A DNA stretch of 64,000 bases from JARRQJ01 sp963761035 (GTDB taxonomy: Bacteria > Pseudomonadota > Gammaproteobacteria > DRLM01): assembly GCA_963761035.1 (NCBI GenBank), contig CAVXFH010000002.1, positions 2,955,964 through 3,019,963 of the forward strand. The letters are read 5' to 3'. The position numbers and the translations under genes are program-made. The notes beneath the pieces were generated by a model, which was given only the letters and a program-made list of their open reading frames with translations, did no database searches and was not told the origin of the DNA. Positions 9,225 to 18,018 of the stretch are shown in pieces (position 1 is the stretch's first letter; the number at the start of each line of letters is the position of its first letter).

Positions 9225-10502
9225 CTATCCGCCAATGATCGTGACGCTGCCCATGTAGGCATGCAGCACCTCGGGCACCCGGATGCGGCCGTCCTTTTCC
9301 TGGTAATTCTCCATGATCGCCACCAGGGTACGGCCCGCCGCCAGGCCGGAACCGTTGAGGGTATGCACCAATTCCGGTTTGCCGGTAGCGGGATTGCGCC
9401 AGCGCGCCTGCAGACGCCGCGCCTGGAAATCCTCGAAATTGCTGCACGAGGAGATCTCGCGGAATTTCTGTTGCCCCGGTAACCACACTTCCAAATCATA
9501 GGTCTTGGCGGCGGAGAAACCGATGTCGCCGGTACATAGCGCCACCACGCGATAGGGCAAGCCTAAGCGCTGCAATACGGTCTCGGCGTGGCCGGTGAGT
9601 TGTTCCAAAGCGTTATAAGAATCCGCCGGCCTTACGATCTGCACCAGCTCCACCTTTTCGAATTGATGCTGGCGGATCATGCCGCGGGTATCTTTGCCGT
9701 AGGAACCGGCTTCGCTGCGAAAACATGGCGTATGGGCAACGAACTTGCGCGGCATAGCGTCAGCCTCGACGATCACATCGCGCACGATGTTGGTCACCGG
9801 CACTTCGGCGGTGGGGATCAGATAGTAACCTGATACTCCGCTGAGCTTGAACAAATCCGCTTCGAACTTGGGCAACTGACCGGTGCCGCGCAGACTGTCC
9901 GCGTTCACCAGATAAGGTACATAGGTCTCGGTATAGCCGTGCTCTCGTGTATGCAAGTCGAGCATGAACTGAATCAGGGCGCGATGCAGGCGAGCCAGCG
10001 AGCCGCTCATCACCGAAAAGCGCGCGCCGGCGATCTTAGCGGCGGTCTCGAAATCCAAAAGACCGAGCGCCGCGCCTAGGTCGCCGTGATCCTTGGGCGT
10101 GAAATCAAACGAACGCGGCTCCCCCCAGCGCCGTAGCTCGATATTGTCGTTTTCATCCTTGCCCACGGGTACCGAACTGTGCGGGATATTGGGCACACTC
10201 AGTAGAAAATCGTTAAGGTTACCCTGGATTTCCTCCAGCTTTATCTCACATTGCTTGAGTTTATCGCCAAGATCGGCAACCTCCGACATGAGTGGTGCCA
10301 CATCTTCCCCCGCCGTCTTGGCTCTGCCAATGGCCTTGGAGATAGTATTACGTTTGTTCTGCAAGTTTTGAGTGACTACTTGCACCGTTCTGCGCTCCGC
10401 TTCTAATGCGGCTATGCGCGTTGTATCCAATGTATATCCTCGCCGGGCAAGCCGCGCGGCGGTCTCGTCCAATTGACCGCGGATGAGTTTGGGGTCAAGC
10501 AT
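9225..10502 (-). CDS. serS: Seryl-tRNA synthetase
   Basis: The 425-residue class II synthetase begins MLDPKLIRGQLDETAARL, with the N-terminal coiled-coil arm that grips the long variable arm of tRNA-Ser (about 30-100). Motif 2 (FRSEAGSYGKDTRGMIRQHQ) and motif 3 (NGSGLAAGRTLVAIMENYQ) are intact. It charges tRNA-Ser, including the UGA isoacceptor encoded about 2.3 kb away. It lies in the usual lolA-rarA-serS block, here with crcB and a DUF190 gene inserted between rarA and serS. Confidence 0.98.
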   Translation of the reverse strand: MLDPKLIRGQLDETAARLARRGYTLDTTRIAALEAERRTVQVVTQNLQNKRNTISKAIGRAKTAGEDVAPLMSEVADLGDKLKQCEIKLEEIQGNLNDFLLSVPNIPHSSVPVGKDENDNIELRRWGEPRSFDFTPKDHGDLGAALGLLDFETAAKIAGARFSVMSGSLARLHRALIQFMLDLHTREHGYTETYVPYLVNADSLRGTGQLPKFEADLFKLSGVSGYYLIPTAEVPVTNIVRDVIVEADAMPRKFVAHTPCFRSEAGSYGKDTRGMIRQHQFEKVELVQIVRPADSYNALEQLTGHAETVLQRLGLPYRVVALCTGDIGFSAAKTYDLEVWLPGQQKFREISSCSNFEDFQARRLQARWRNPATGKPELVHTLNGSGLAAGRTLVAIMENYQEKDGRIRVPEVLHAYMGSVTIIGG

Positions 10503-10516
10503 CTAGCGGTCCTTCA

Positions 10517-10828
10517 TCAATCAATTTCATTTGCCTGCGCGGTCCACTGAATGATATGGCCGGGCTTGATGGACGTTTGGATATGCTCGATGATGCTCGC
10601 GATCTTATCCGGCGCGTCGAAGAACTCCACCACCACCGGGAGATTCAACGACAGGTCCATGAGCCGCGCCGTATGCAATTCGCCCGATCCGCCGAAACCC
10701 GAAATCCCGCGAAACACCGTGACACCGCGCACCTTTTCCCAATCGTGCAGGCGGCGCAGCAGGCTGTCCAGCTGCCCTTCCTTTTCGTTGAGATAAATGC
10801 GCACCATCGTGACTTCCGTCGTTTTCAT
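10517..10828 (-). CDS. DUF190 protein paired with CrcB
   Basis: The 103-residue soluble protein starts MKTTEVTMVRIYLNEKEG. Its ATG overlaps the crcB stop (ATGA), which decides the start. It has the ferredoxin-like, PII-like DUF190 fold signature: RGVTVFRGISGFGGSGELHT followed by DLPVVVEF-type strands (here SLNLPVVVEFFD). DUF190 proteins often accompany crcB and are presumed to help or regulate fluoride export, but no biochemical role is visible in the sequence. Confidence 0.85.
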   Translation of the reverse strand: MKTTEVTMVRIYLNEKEGQLDSLLRRLHDWEKVRGVTVFRGISGFGGSGELHTARLMDLSLNLPVVVEFFDAPDKIASIIEHIQTSIKPGHIIQWTAQANEID

Positions 10829-11199
10829 AGCCGTCTCCCCGCTGCCACGCCCAGCCACACCGCCACAAGGCAGAACGTGACGCTCAATAAAATATTCATC
10901 AGGGCCTTCAGTCTTTCGCCGTCTTCAAAGAGGGCGAAGGTTTCCATGGAAAAGGTCGAAAAGGTAGTAAAGGCGCCCAGCACGCCGATCAACAGGGCGG
11001 CGCGCCATTCCACGCCCAGGGCCAAACGCTCCACCAGCAACACATATAAAAATCCCATGAACAGCGAACCGGCGGCATTGACCACCAAAGTGCCGTAGGG
11101 AAAGGCGCGCCCTGTCAGGGTATGTATGCCGGTAGATGCCCAGTAGCGCAGTAACGCCCCCATGGCCCCGCCCAGGGCAATGGCCAAAATTTGTTTCAT
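10825..11199 (-). CDS. crcB: Fluoride channel CrcB (Fluc)
   Basis: The 124-residue product has four membrane spans and the Fluc signatures: GGAMGALLRYW, GRAFPYGTLVVNAAGSLFMG and GVLGAFTTFSTFSMET. The last contains the TTFSTF polar track and the Phe residues that line the pore. Fluc dimers export fluoride. The gene follows rarA after 51 bases and overlaps the DUF190 gene. I see no fluoride riboswitch in the short leader, so expression probably depends on read-through from rarA. Confidence 0.94.
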   Translation of the reverse strand: MKQILAIALGGAMGALLRYWASTGIHTLTGRAFPYGTLVVNAAGSLFMGFLYVLLVERLALGVEWRAALLIGVLGAFTTFSTFSMETFALFEDGERLKALMNILLSVTFCLVAVWLGVAAGRRL

Positions 11200-11250
11200 A
11201 GCTGCTACCTCAATCTGTGCAATCCAGCCGTCAGCAATTAGCTAACTGCC

Positions 11251-12600
11251 TTATTCGCTCTTTTTCTTGTCCAGTTCCCGCAGGCGGGTCAACTTGTCCG
11301 CGATCTTGATTTCCAGACCGCGCTGCACCGGATAATAGTATACCCGCTCGCCCATTTCTTCCGGAAAATAGCGTTCGCCGGCGGCATAGGCATCCGGTTC
11401 ATCGTGGGCGTAGCGGTATTGCTTGCCATAACCCAGTTCCTTCATCAGGCGCGTCGGGGAGTTGCGCAGATGCAGCGGCACCTCCAGCGAGGCGCCGTCG
11501 CGGGCATCCTGCATGGCGGCATTGAAGGCGGCATATACCGCGTTGCTCTTGGCGGCGCACGCCATATACACCACGGCCTGAGCAATGGCCAATTCCCCTT
11601 CCGGACTGCCGAGCCGTTCCTGCACGTCCCAGGCATTGAGGGCCAGTTCGAGGGCGCGAGGATCGGCGTTGCCGATATCTTCGCTGGCCATGCGCAGCAC
11701 GCGCCGCGCGATGTAGAGGGGATCGCAGCCGCCGTCCAGCATACGCGCCAGCCAATAGAGCGCGGCATCCGGCGCGGTGCCGCGCACCGATTTGTGCAAT
11801 GCCGAGATTTGATCGTAGTAGGCCTCGCCGCCTTTGTCGAAACGGCGCGGTGTGCCTCCGGCCAGCACCTCCATCAACAGGGCCTCGTTGATCGCATGCT
11901 CGCCTCGCGCGGCGGCATAACCGGCGGCGATCTCCAGGTAATTGAGGGCGCGACGGGCATCGCCGTCCGCCGCCACGGCGATGCGGTCGCGCAAGACCGG
12001 TTCAATCGCCAAATCTTGCCCGCCCAAGCCGCGTTCCCTATCGGCCAAAGCGCGATCAATTACTTGTCGCAGCTCTTCCGCGGTCAGTGCGCGCAATACG
12101 TAGACGCGGGCCCGGGACAGCAAAGCATTGTTCAATTCGAAGGACGGGTTCTCGGTAGTGGCGCCGATCAGCGTGATCGTGCCGTCTTCCACGTAGGGAA
12201 GAAAGGCATCCTGCTGCGCCTTGTTGAAGCGATGCACCTCGTCGACGAACAGGACCGTGGCCCGGCCCTTTATGTCCTGCAGGGTATGCGCGGCGCGCGC
12301 CTGTTTGGCCTGATCCACCGCGGCGCGTAGTTCCTTCACGCCGGACAACACGGCGGAGAGGCTCAGAAATTGCGCCTCGACGCGCCGCGCCATAAGCCGG
12401 GCCAAGGTAGTTTTGCCGGTGCCGGGCGGTCCCCATAGGATCATGGAATGGAGGCGGCCCTTCTCGATGGCGACGCGCAAGGGCTTGTCGGGACCGAGAA
12501 GGTGGGTCTGGCCGGCGAATTCATCCAACTCGCGAGGCCGCATGCGATCGGCCAGGGGCTGGCCGCTTACATCCCGGGAATTAAAGAGCTCATCATGCAA
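11251..12600 (-). CDS. rarA: Replication-associated recombination protein RarA
   Basis: This 449-residue AAA+ clamp-loader-like ATPase is related to eukaryotic Mgs1/WRNIP1. It shows Walker A GPPGTGKTTLARLMA (about 58), Walker B FVDEVHRFNKAQQD, sensor 1 IGATTENPSFELN and a C-terminal tetramerisation region. RarA acts at stalled forks and interacts with SSB. The best start is a TTG giving MHDELFNSRD, because the nearby ATG is out of frame; a weak site precedes it. It is located between lolA and crcB, close to the usual ftsK-lolA-rarA-serS order. Confidence 0.95.
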   Translation of the reverse strand: MHDELFNSRDVSGQPLADRMRPRELDEFAGQTHLLGPDKPLRVAIEKGRLHSMILWGPPGTGKTTLARLMARRVEAQFLSLSAVLSGVKELRAAVDQAKQARAAHTLQDIKGRATVLFVDEVHRFNKAQQDAFLPYVEDGTITLIGATTENPSFELNNALLSRARVYVLRALTAEELRQVIDRALADRERGLGGQDLAIEPVLRDRIAVAADGDARRALNYLEIAAGYAAARGEHAINEALLMEVLAGGTPRRFDKGGEAYYDQISALHKSVRGTAPDAALYWLARMLDGGCDPLYIARRVLRMASEDIGNADPRALELALNAWDVQERLGSPEGELAIAQAVVYMACAAKSNAVYAAFNAAMQDARDGASLEVPLHLRNSPTRLMKELGYGKQYRYAHDEPDAYAAGERYFPEEMGERVYYYPVQRGLEIKIADKLTRLRELDKKKSE

Positions 12601-12735
12601 GGTGCTAATTCCAAATACTCCGCTTTAGCGCGGGAATCTCAGCGTTGAGGTTTCCAAAGGGGAAAATGGCGTTAGTCCCTCGACGCTACGCACTCCCCAG
12701 CAGTCATCCGCAAGAATCCATACCTTGCGAATGTT

Positions 12736-13374
12736 CTAATTTGTATCACCCACGACATCCACCCCGCGCGGCGGCGTGAATTCGAAGAGCGAGGCGGCCA
12801 GTCGCGGATTGCGCCGCAGATGGGAAAATTCCAAGCGGGTGGTCTGACCGAAGCTGTCCTTCAACTCCATGACGCGAAGGTCGCGCCGGTCGAAACCGAG
12901 CTTTACCCGTTCAAAACCGGTGTCTTTGTCGCGGGGCGTCAATTCCACCCATTCGAGACCCTGATTGACGCCGATTTCGTCTAGGGTGAAATTGCGCTCC
13001 AGCGATTCGCTGCTGCTCAACAATTGCGCCGGCGTGCTGCCCACCGCTTCATCGAGCTTTTTCACCGTCACCTGTTCCAGCTCACTGTCGTATATCCACA
13101 CCTTCTCGCCATTGGCCACGATCAACTGGCGATAGGGCTTTTCATAGTTCCAGTGAAATTTTCCCGGCCGCTGCAGGGCAAAAGTTCCTTGGGCACTGTC
13201 CTTAACATTCATCTGCTGATCGTAGACGGTTTGGGTGAAATCGCCTTGCAGGGAATGCACCTCCTTAAAAAAGTCTTGCAGACGATCCGTGGCGACGCCG
13301 GCATCCGCCACAGGCGCGGACAGGCACCATAATAGCGGTGGCACGCCCCAAAGGATTCGCCCGAAATGCGTCAT
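12736..13374 (-). CDS. lolA: Periplasmic lipoprotein carrier LolA
   Basis: The 212-residue secreted protein has a signal peptide of about 25 residues. The mature part has the LolA fold with LQDFFKEVHSLQGDFTQTVY and the RPGKFHWNYEKPYRQLIVA block, including the Pro-Trp strand that lines the lipid-binding cavity. LolA carries lipoproteins from LolCDE to LolB. It starts 39 bases after ftsK. A distant relative in the same superfamily is encoded at 16951-17778. Confidence 0.96.
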   Translation of the reverse strand: MTHFGRILWGVPPLLWCLSAPVADAGVATDRLQDFFKEVHSLQGDFTQTVYDQQMNVKDSAQGTFALQRPGKFHWNYEKPYRQLIVANGEKVWIYDSELEQVTVKKLDEAVGSTPAQLLSSSESLERNFTLDEIGVNQGLEWVELTPRDKDTGFERVKLGFDRRDLRVMELKDSFGQTTRLEFSHLRRNPRLAASLFEFTPPRGVDVVGDTN

Positions 13375-13413
13375 GATGATTTGCCTTCGCGCCGTTGTGT
13401 GGAAAACGTATTG

Positions 13414-15687
13414 TCAATCCAGCGGCGGCGGCGCCAGGACTTCGCGCATGCCGTTGGCCTGCAAGGGACCGACGACGCCGGCGCGTTCCATCTGCTCCAC
13501 CATGCGCGCGGCGCGGTTATAGCCGATCTTGAAACGGCGCTGCACGGCCGAAACGGAGGCGCGGCGGCTTTCCGTGATGAGCATGACGGCCTGATCATAG
13601 AGCGGATCGTTCTCGATATCGTCGTTTCCCTCGCCGAGGAAGCCACCGGCGCCCGCCTCGCCGTCACTGCCCTCCCCCGCTAGGATTTCATCGAGGTAAT
13701 GAGGCTGACCCTTCTGTTTGAGATCGGCCACCACCTTGTGTACTTCCTGATCGGCGACGAAGGCGCCGTGCACCCGCACCGGCACGCCGGTACCCGGCGC
13801 CAGATACAGCATGTCGCCGTGCCCCAGCAATTGCTCGGCGCCCATTTGATCGAGAATAGTGCGGGAATCAATCTTGGACGACACTTGAAAAGCAATGCGC
13901 GTCGGGATATTGGCCTTGATGAGCCCGGTGATCACATCCACCGAGGGCCGCTGTGTCGCCAACACCAGATGGATGCCCGCCGCCCGCGCTTTTTGCGCAA
14001 GACGGGCGATGAGTTCTTCTACCTTCTTGCCCACCAACATCATCATGTCGGCGAGCTCGTCGATGACCACCACGATAAAGGGCAGATGATCCAGGCTGGG
14101 AGCGGTCTGGCCTTCGATGGGTTTGTACATGGGATCGGGTATAGGTTGACCGGCGTCGGCCGCGTCTTTCACCTTGCGGTTGTAGCCGGTTATATTGCGC
14201 ACGCCCAAGGCCGACATCAGGCGATAGCGCCGATCCATCTCCGCCACGCACCAGCGCAGGGCATTGGCCGCCTCCTTCATGTCCGTCACCACCGGCGCCA
14301 ATAAATGGGGGATACCTTGATATACCGACAACTCCAGCATCTTGGGATCGATGAGGATCATGCGCACATCCTTGGACGCGGCCTTGTACAAAATACTGAG
14401 AATCATGGCGTTGATTGCCACGGATTTACCCGAGCCGGTGGTGCCCGCCACCAGCAGGTGCGGCATGCGGTCCAAATCCACCACCACCGGATGACCGCTG
14501 ATATCTTTGCCCAAGGCCAAGCTCAGGGCCGACGCGGCTTGATCGTAATCCTTCGATGCCAATATCTCGCTGAGCCTTACCGTTTCGCGGTATTCATTGG
14601 GGACTTCCAGACCGATCACCGATTTACCCGGAATCACCTCCACCACCCGCACGCTGATGGCGGACAAGGCCCGCGCTAAATCTTTCGCCAGATTGGTGAT
14701 CTGACTCACCTTCACACCGGGAGCGGGTTGCAGCTCAAAACGGGTGATCACCGGTCCGGGATGCACCGCCACCACTTGGGCCTCGATCCCGAAATCACTG
14801 AGCTTTGACTCCAGCAAACGCGACATGGCCTCCAAGGAATCAGGCGAAATACGATGGGCGGAAGGCTCTGCCACGTCGAGTAAGGAGATCGCCGGTAAAT
14901 AATCGGCCCCCGCGGCGGATTTAAACAAGGGTATCTGCCGTTCCCTCTCGGCACGCACGCTGGGCTGCAATTGTCGTATGCTCGGTTCGATACGCGGCGG
15001 CGGATGGTCTTTTATCTTTTTCTTCTTGACCACCGGCGTGACCCCGGAGGCGGCGGCTTGTTGCGCGCGGCGTTCGGCCAGATTGTCGCGGATCGCCTGC
15101 CAGCGCAACGCGGTCCAAGCGATAAAACTCAAGGTAAGACGGCCGGTGACGTCCATCAACCGCACCCATGACAACCCGGTGAACAAAGTCACGCCGGTCA
15201 GAAATAATGCCAAGAGAAATAACGCCGCTCCCAGCGCATTGAAGGATTTGACAAGACCCTTCGCCACCACTTCGCCGAGAACACCGCCGCCGTTGATGGG
15301 TAGAGACAGAGGATCCATGGCGTAAAGGGTTGCTAAGCCCGCTCCCGCCGTAATGGTCAAGACAAATCCCAGACTGCGCAGCGCCAGTTCATGGCCGCTG
15401 GCGCGGACCACGGCCGTGCGGCCGCGGTACAGCAGCCACGCGCTATATCCAACCATCACCGGGAACAGATAGGCGAGATAGCCGAAGAGAAACAAAAAGG
15501 CGTCCGCGAACCAGGCCCCCGCGACACCGCCAATATTGCCGATATTGCCGCCGGAACCGCTGCGCGACCAACCGGGATCACCGGGATCATAGCTTGCCAA
15601 GGAAATGAACAAATATAAGGCAATCGCACCAAACAACAACAAACCGCCTTCCCGTAATCCTCGGCTCATGGGACCGGTGAGGGCCAT
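13414..15687 (-). CDS. ftsK: DNA translocase FtsK
   Basis: This 757-residue protein starts at the ATG preceded by GGGAG (MALTGPMSRG) rather than at an upstream in-frame Met. Four membrane spans occupy about 15-175, then a short Lys/Pro linker. The RecA-like motor (about 280-670) has Walker A GTTGSGKSVAINAM and Walker B FIVVVIDELADMMM. A C-terminal gamma winged-helix domain (YNRAARMVEQMERAGVV) reads KOPS. The linker is short compared with E. coli FtsK. It couples chromosome dimer resolution to division. It is divergent from trxB; the lrp gene that separates them in E. coli is absent. Confidence 0.96.
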   Translation of the reverse strand: MALTGPMSRGLREGGLLLFGAIALYLFISLASYDPGDPGWSRSGSGGNIGNIGGVAGAWFADAFLFLFGYLAYLFPVMVGYSAWLLYRGRTAVVRASGHELALRSLGFVLTITAGAGLATLYAMDPLSLPINGGGVLGEVVAKGLVKSFNALGAALFLLALFLTGVTLFTGLSWVRLMDVTGRLTLSFIAWTALRWQAIRDNLAERRAQQAAASGVTPVVKKKKIKDHPPPRIEPSIRQLQPSVRAERERQIPLFKSAAGADYLPAISLLDVAEPSAHRISPDSLEAMSRLLESKLSDFGIEAQVVAVHPGPVITRFELQPAPGVKVSQITNLAKDLARALSAISVRVVEVIPGKSVIGLEVPNEYRETVRLSEILASKDYDQAASALSLALGKDISGHPVVVDLDRMPHLLVAGTTGSGKSVAINAMILSILYKAASKDVRMILIDPKMLELSVYQGIPHLLAPVVTDMKEAANALRWCVAEMDRRYRLMSALGVRNITGYNRKVKDAADAGQPIPDPMYKPIEGQTAPSLDHLPFIVVVIDELADMMMLVGKKVEELIARLAQKARAAGIHLVLATQRPSVDVITGLIKANIPTRIAFQVSSKIDSRTILDQMGAEQLLGHGDMLYLAPGTGVPVRVHGAFVADQEVHKVVADLKQKGQPHYLDEILAGEGSDGEAGAGGFLGEGNDDIENDPLYDQAVMLITESRRASVSAVQRRFKIGYNRAARMVEQMERAGVVGPLQANGMREVLAPPPLD

Positions 15688-15897
15688 GGCGCGTTCTCCC
15701 TTTTTTGACGATGCGGTTGCCAATACTTTACCCTACTTCCCAACTTCCATTTGCATTTATACATTTGCGCTTAAATTGGTTGCCATTTTATGAATAACCT
15801 ACGATGATTGGAAGCCCGCCGATCATGCGCCTAACCATCCATAAGCGGCGATAACTTTACCTTCGCTTGGGCTTTGCGTAGCATAACCGGTCTTCTG

Positions 15898-15914
15898 AGC
15901 CGCCTGAGGCGGCT
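15898..15914 (+). repeat. Hairpin in the trxB leader
   Basis: A perfect inverted repeat AGCCGCC-TGA-GGCGGCT lies about 32 bases before the trxB start. No T-run follows, so it is not a standard terminator. It could stabilise the mRNA or be a remnant of an upstream terminator. Function is unknown. Confidence 0.45.
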
Positions 15915-15946
15915 TCGTCACATCCATAAATAACGGAATACAGTTC

Positions 15947-16903
15947 ATGAGCGCTACAAAACACTGCCGTCTCTTGATCCTGGGCTCCGGCCCCGCCGGT
16001 TACACCGCCGCCGTCTATGCCGCGCGCGCCAATCTCAATCCGGTGCTCATCACCGGTATCGAGCAAGGCGGCCAGCTTACGACTACTACCGACGTGGACA
16101 ACTGGCCCGGCGACGCCGAGGGCGTGCAGGGTCCCGAATTGATGGAGCGCATGCAGCGTCATGCCGAGCGCTTCGGAACCGAGATTATCGTCGACCACAT
16201 CAAGAAGGCCGATTTGCAACAGCGCCCTTTTCATTTGACCGGCGACAGCGGCGACTATACTTGCGATGCCTTGATTATCGCTACCGGCGCCACCGCCAAA
16301 TACCTGGGATTGGATTCGGAAGAGAATTTCAAAGGGCGGGGGGTATCCGCCTGTGCCACCTGTGACGGCTTTTTCTACAAGAACCAAGATGTCGCGATAA
16401 TCGGCGGCGGCAACACCGCCGTGGAAGAAGCCCTGTATATGTCCAACATCGCCTCCAAGGTCTCGGTGGTGCATCGCCGGGACCACTTCAAGGCGGAGAA
16501 GATACTCGTCAATCAATTATTGGACAAGACCAAGAAAGGCAATGTCGAGATCCTCTGGAATCACAATCTGGACGAAGTATTAGGCGATCAGAGCGGCGTG
16601 ACCGGATTGCGCCTCAGGGACAGCGACGGCACCGCTCGCGAGATCAAGGTCCAAGGCGTGTTCATCGCCATCGGCCACGCCCCCAACACCGGGCTCTTCG
16701 AGGGTCAATTGGAGATGGCCAACGGCTACCTGAAGGTCAAGACCGGCATAACCGGTAACGCTACCGCCACCAATGTACCGGGAGTATTCGCTGCCGGCGA
16801 CGTCGCGGATCATATCTATCGTCAAGCCGTCACCTCAGCGGGTACCGGCTGCATGGCGGCCTTGGATGCGGAGCGCTACCTGGACGCGCTGGCGCGAAAG
16901 TAA
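15947..16903 (+). CDS. trxB: Thioredoxin reductase
   Basis: The 318-residue low-molecular-weight thioredoxin reductase has an FAD site GSGPAGYTAAVYAARA near the N-terminus, the redox-active CATCDG motif (about 138), an NADPH site GGGNTAVEEALYMSNI and the C-terminal GVFAAGDVAD FAD motif. It passes electrons from NADPH to thioredoxin in the cytoplasm. It is divergent from ftsK, as in many gammaproteobacteria. Confidence 0.98.
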   Translation: MSATKHCRLLILGSGPAGYTAAVYAARANLNPVLITGIEQGGQLTTTTDVDNWPGDAEGVQGPELMERMQRHAERFGTEIIVDHIKKADLQQRPFHLTGDSGDYTCDALIIATGATAKYLGLDSEENFKGRGVSACATCDGFFYKNQDVAIIGGGNTAVEEALYMSNIASKVSVVHRRDHFKAEKILVNQLLDKTKKGNVEILWNHNLDEVLGDQSGVTGLRLRDSDGTAREIKVQGVFIAIGHAPNTGLFEGQLEMANGYLKVKTGITGNATATNVPGVFAAGDVADHIYRQAVTSAGTGCMAALDAERYLDALARK

Positions 16904-16950
16904 GCGGCAGCGGCACCCATTTTTTCGATATTATGTAAGATGGGATGTCC

Positions 16951-17778
16951 TCATTTCATGAGGATATCTTTTCCCAATCGCATCGATCTTGCGGTAAACA
17001 CCTCATCGGTTAAATTGTTATTTAGGTGGATAGCGGAGATATCCAGGACGGTGCGGTCATTGCTCCTTAGGTTGGTGCCTACCACCCTTTCCCATACCCA
17101 AGCGTTGCCGATCTTTTTCCACTGAATGGTTTGGCTCATAACGGTGGCGCCGGACTCGTCGTAATAATCTATACGTTCGCACAGAAAATCGCTCATAGTG
17201 ATCCAGCGGCGCGTCTTTTGATAGGGGAAATTTTTACTCGCTTGCTTAGGTACGCTCTCCACGACATAATCGTCGTGCCCGTCTACCGTATCCTTGCCGA
17301 ACAAGCTGTGGTTATCCAAACCGGTTTTTCTCGGCACCAAATTGATTTGCATCAGAACCGATTGGGCGAAATCATCCTCTTTGTCGCTACGATGATGGTT
17401 TTCATCGTGGGTTACCTTGCGCACCATCCGCAGCTCCGGCAGATACATCCATTCATCGTCCTGTTTTTCGCTACTCGCTGAAACCCAGATCATATACGAT
17501 TTTCCAACATCATAGAGTGGATACTCGCTGAAGAAGATCACCTTGTCATTAACACCGTCTTCGCCCGAATATTTTTTCCAGGCCATCGTGTAAACCAGTC
17601 TCTTTTCAGATCCATTGGCTTTGTGAAAAGTAAACGTCAGGCGAGAGATAGTGTCGTTTCCGCCATCGACCTCATTCGATTTGTTGACGATTTCAGCAGC
17701 CGAGAGATCGGCAAGAGAGACAAGCGGCGTGCACCAAGCCGCCATAAGCAATATGATTGACACCACCCTAGTTGTCAT
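16951..17778 (-). CDS. LolA-like outer membrane lipoprotein-sorting family protein
   Basis: The 275-residue protein has a signal peptide ending near LVSLADLSAAEI and no lipobox. The mature protein resembles the PF17131 group of LolA-like beta proteins: KVIFFSEYPLYDVGKSYMIW, DDEWMYLPELRMVRKV and RRWITMSDFLCERIDYYD. Members of this group are annotated as outer membrane lipoprotein-sorting proteins and often accompany RND-type exporters; none is present here. It is convergent with trxB and stands alone, so its client is unknown. It is not the housekeeping LolA, which is at 12736-13374. Confidence 0.8.
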   Translation of the reverse strand: MTTRVVSIILLMAAWCTPLVSLADLSAAEIVNKSNEVDGGNDTISRLTFTFHKANGSEKRLVYTMAWKKYSGEDGVNDKVIFFSEYPLYDVGKSYMIWVSASSEKQDDEWMYLPELRMVRKVTHDENHHRSDKEDDFAQSVLMQINLVPRKTGLDNHSLFGKDTVDGHDDYVVESVPKQASKNFPYQKTRRWITMSDFLCERIDYYDESGATVMSQTIQWKKIGNAWVWERVVGTNLRSNDRTVLDISAIHLNNNLTDEVFTARSMRLGKDILMK

Positions 17779-18018
17779 CTTGATTTTCCACTCTCCGTTG
17801 ATTAGCTAATTGATAGTAACTTCATATGCATCGTTTTCACTAATGAAGCCCCCGCGTTCCACCCGGCTCGTTAGAGTTCCGTATAATCATTATTTCCGCA
17901 AACCTGGGCAGGTAAGTTCGCGAACTCAGTGGGTACGGGATTAGGCCGCCGCGATTTTCTTGCATGTATACATGTCATAGGCTGTCGTTACGGTAGCTGC
18001 TGGAGATACAATTTTATC

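Noticed and set aside
11200..11250. Fluoride riboswitch before crcB
   Set aside because: Only 51 bases lie between rarA and crcB and no conserved riboswitch sequence is seen.
13699..14304. Long open frames on the strand opposite ftsK, rarA, ndvB-like, purB and ligA
   Set aside because: They mirror real genes in GC-rich DNA, show no family motifs and have no ribosome sites.
16948..16964. TCCTCAT-TTC-ATGAGGA as a terminator for trxB
   Set aside because: It overlaps the 3' coding end of the convergent gene and is followed only by a weak T-rich stretch (TATCTTTTCC).
17963..17974. Palindrome CATGTATACATG upstream of the FemAB-like gene
   Set aside because: A 12-base palindrome alone is not rare enough; no promoter context.
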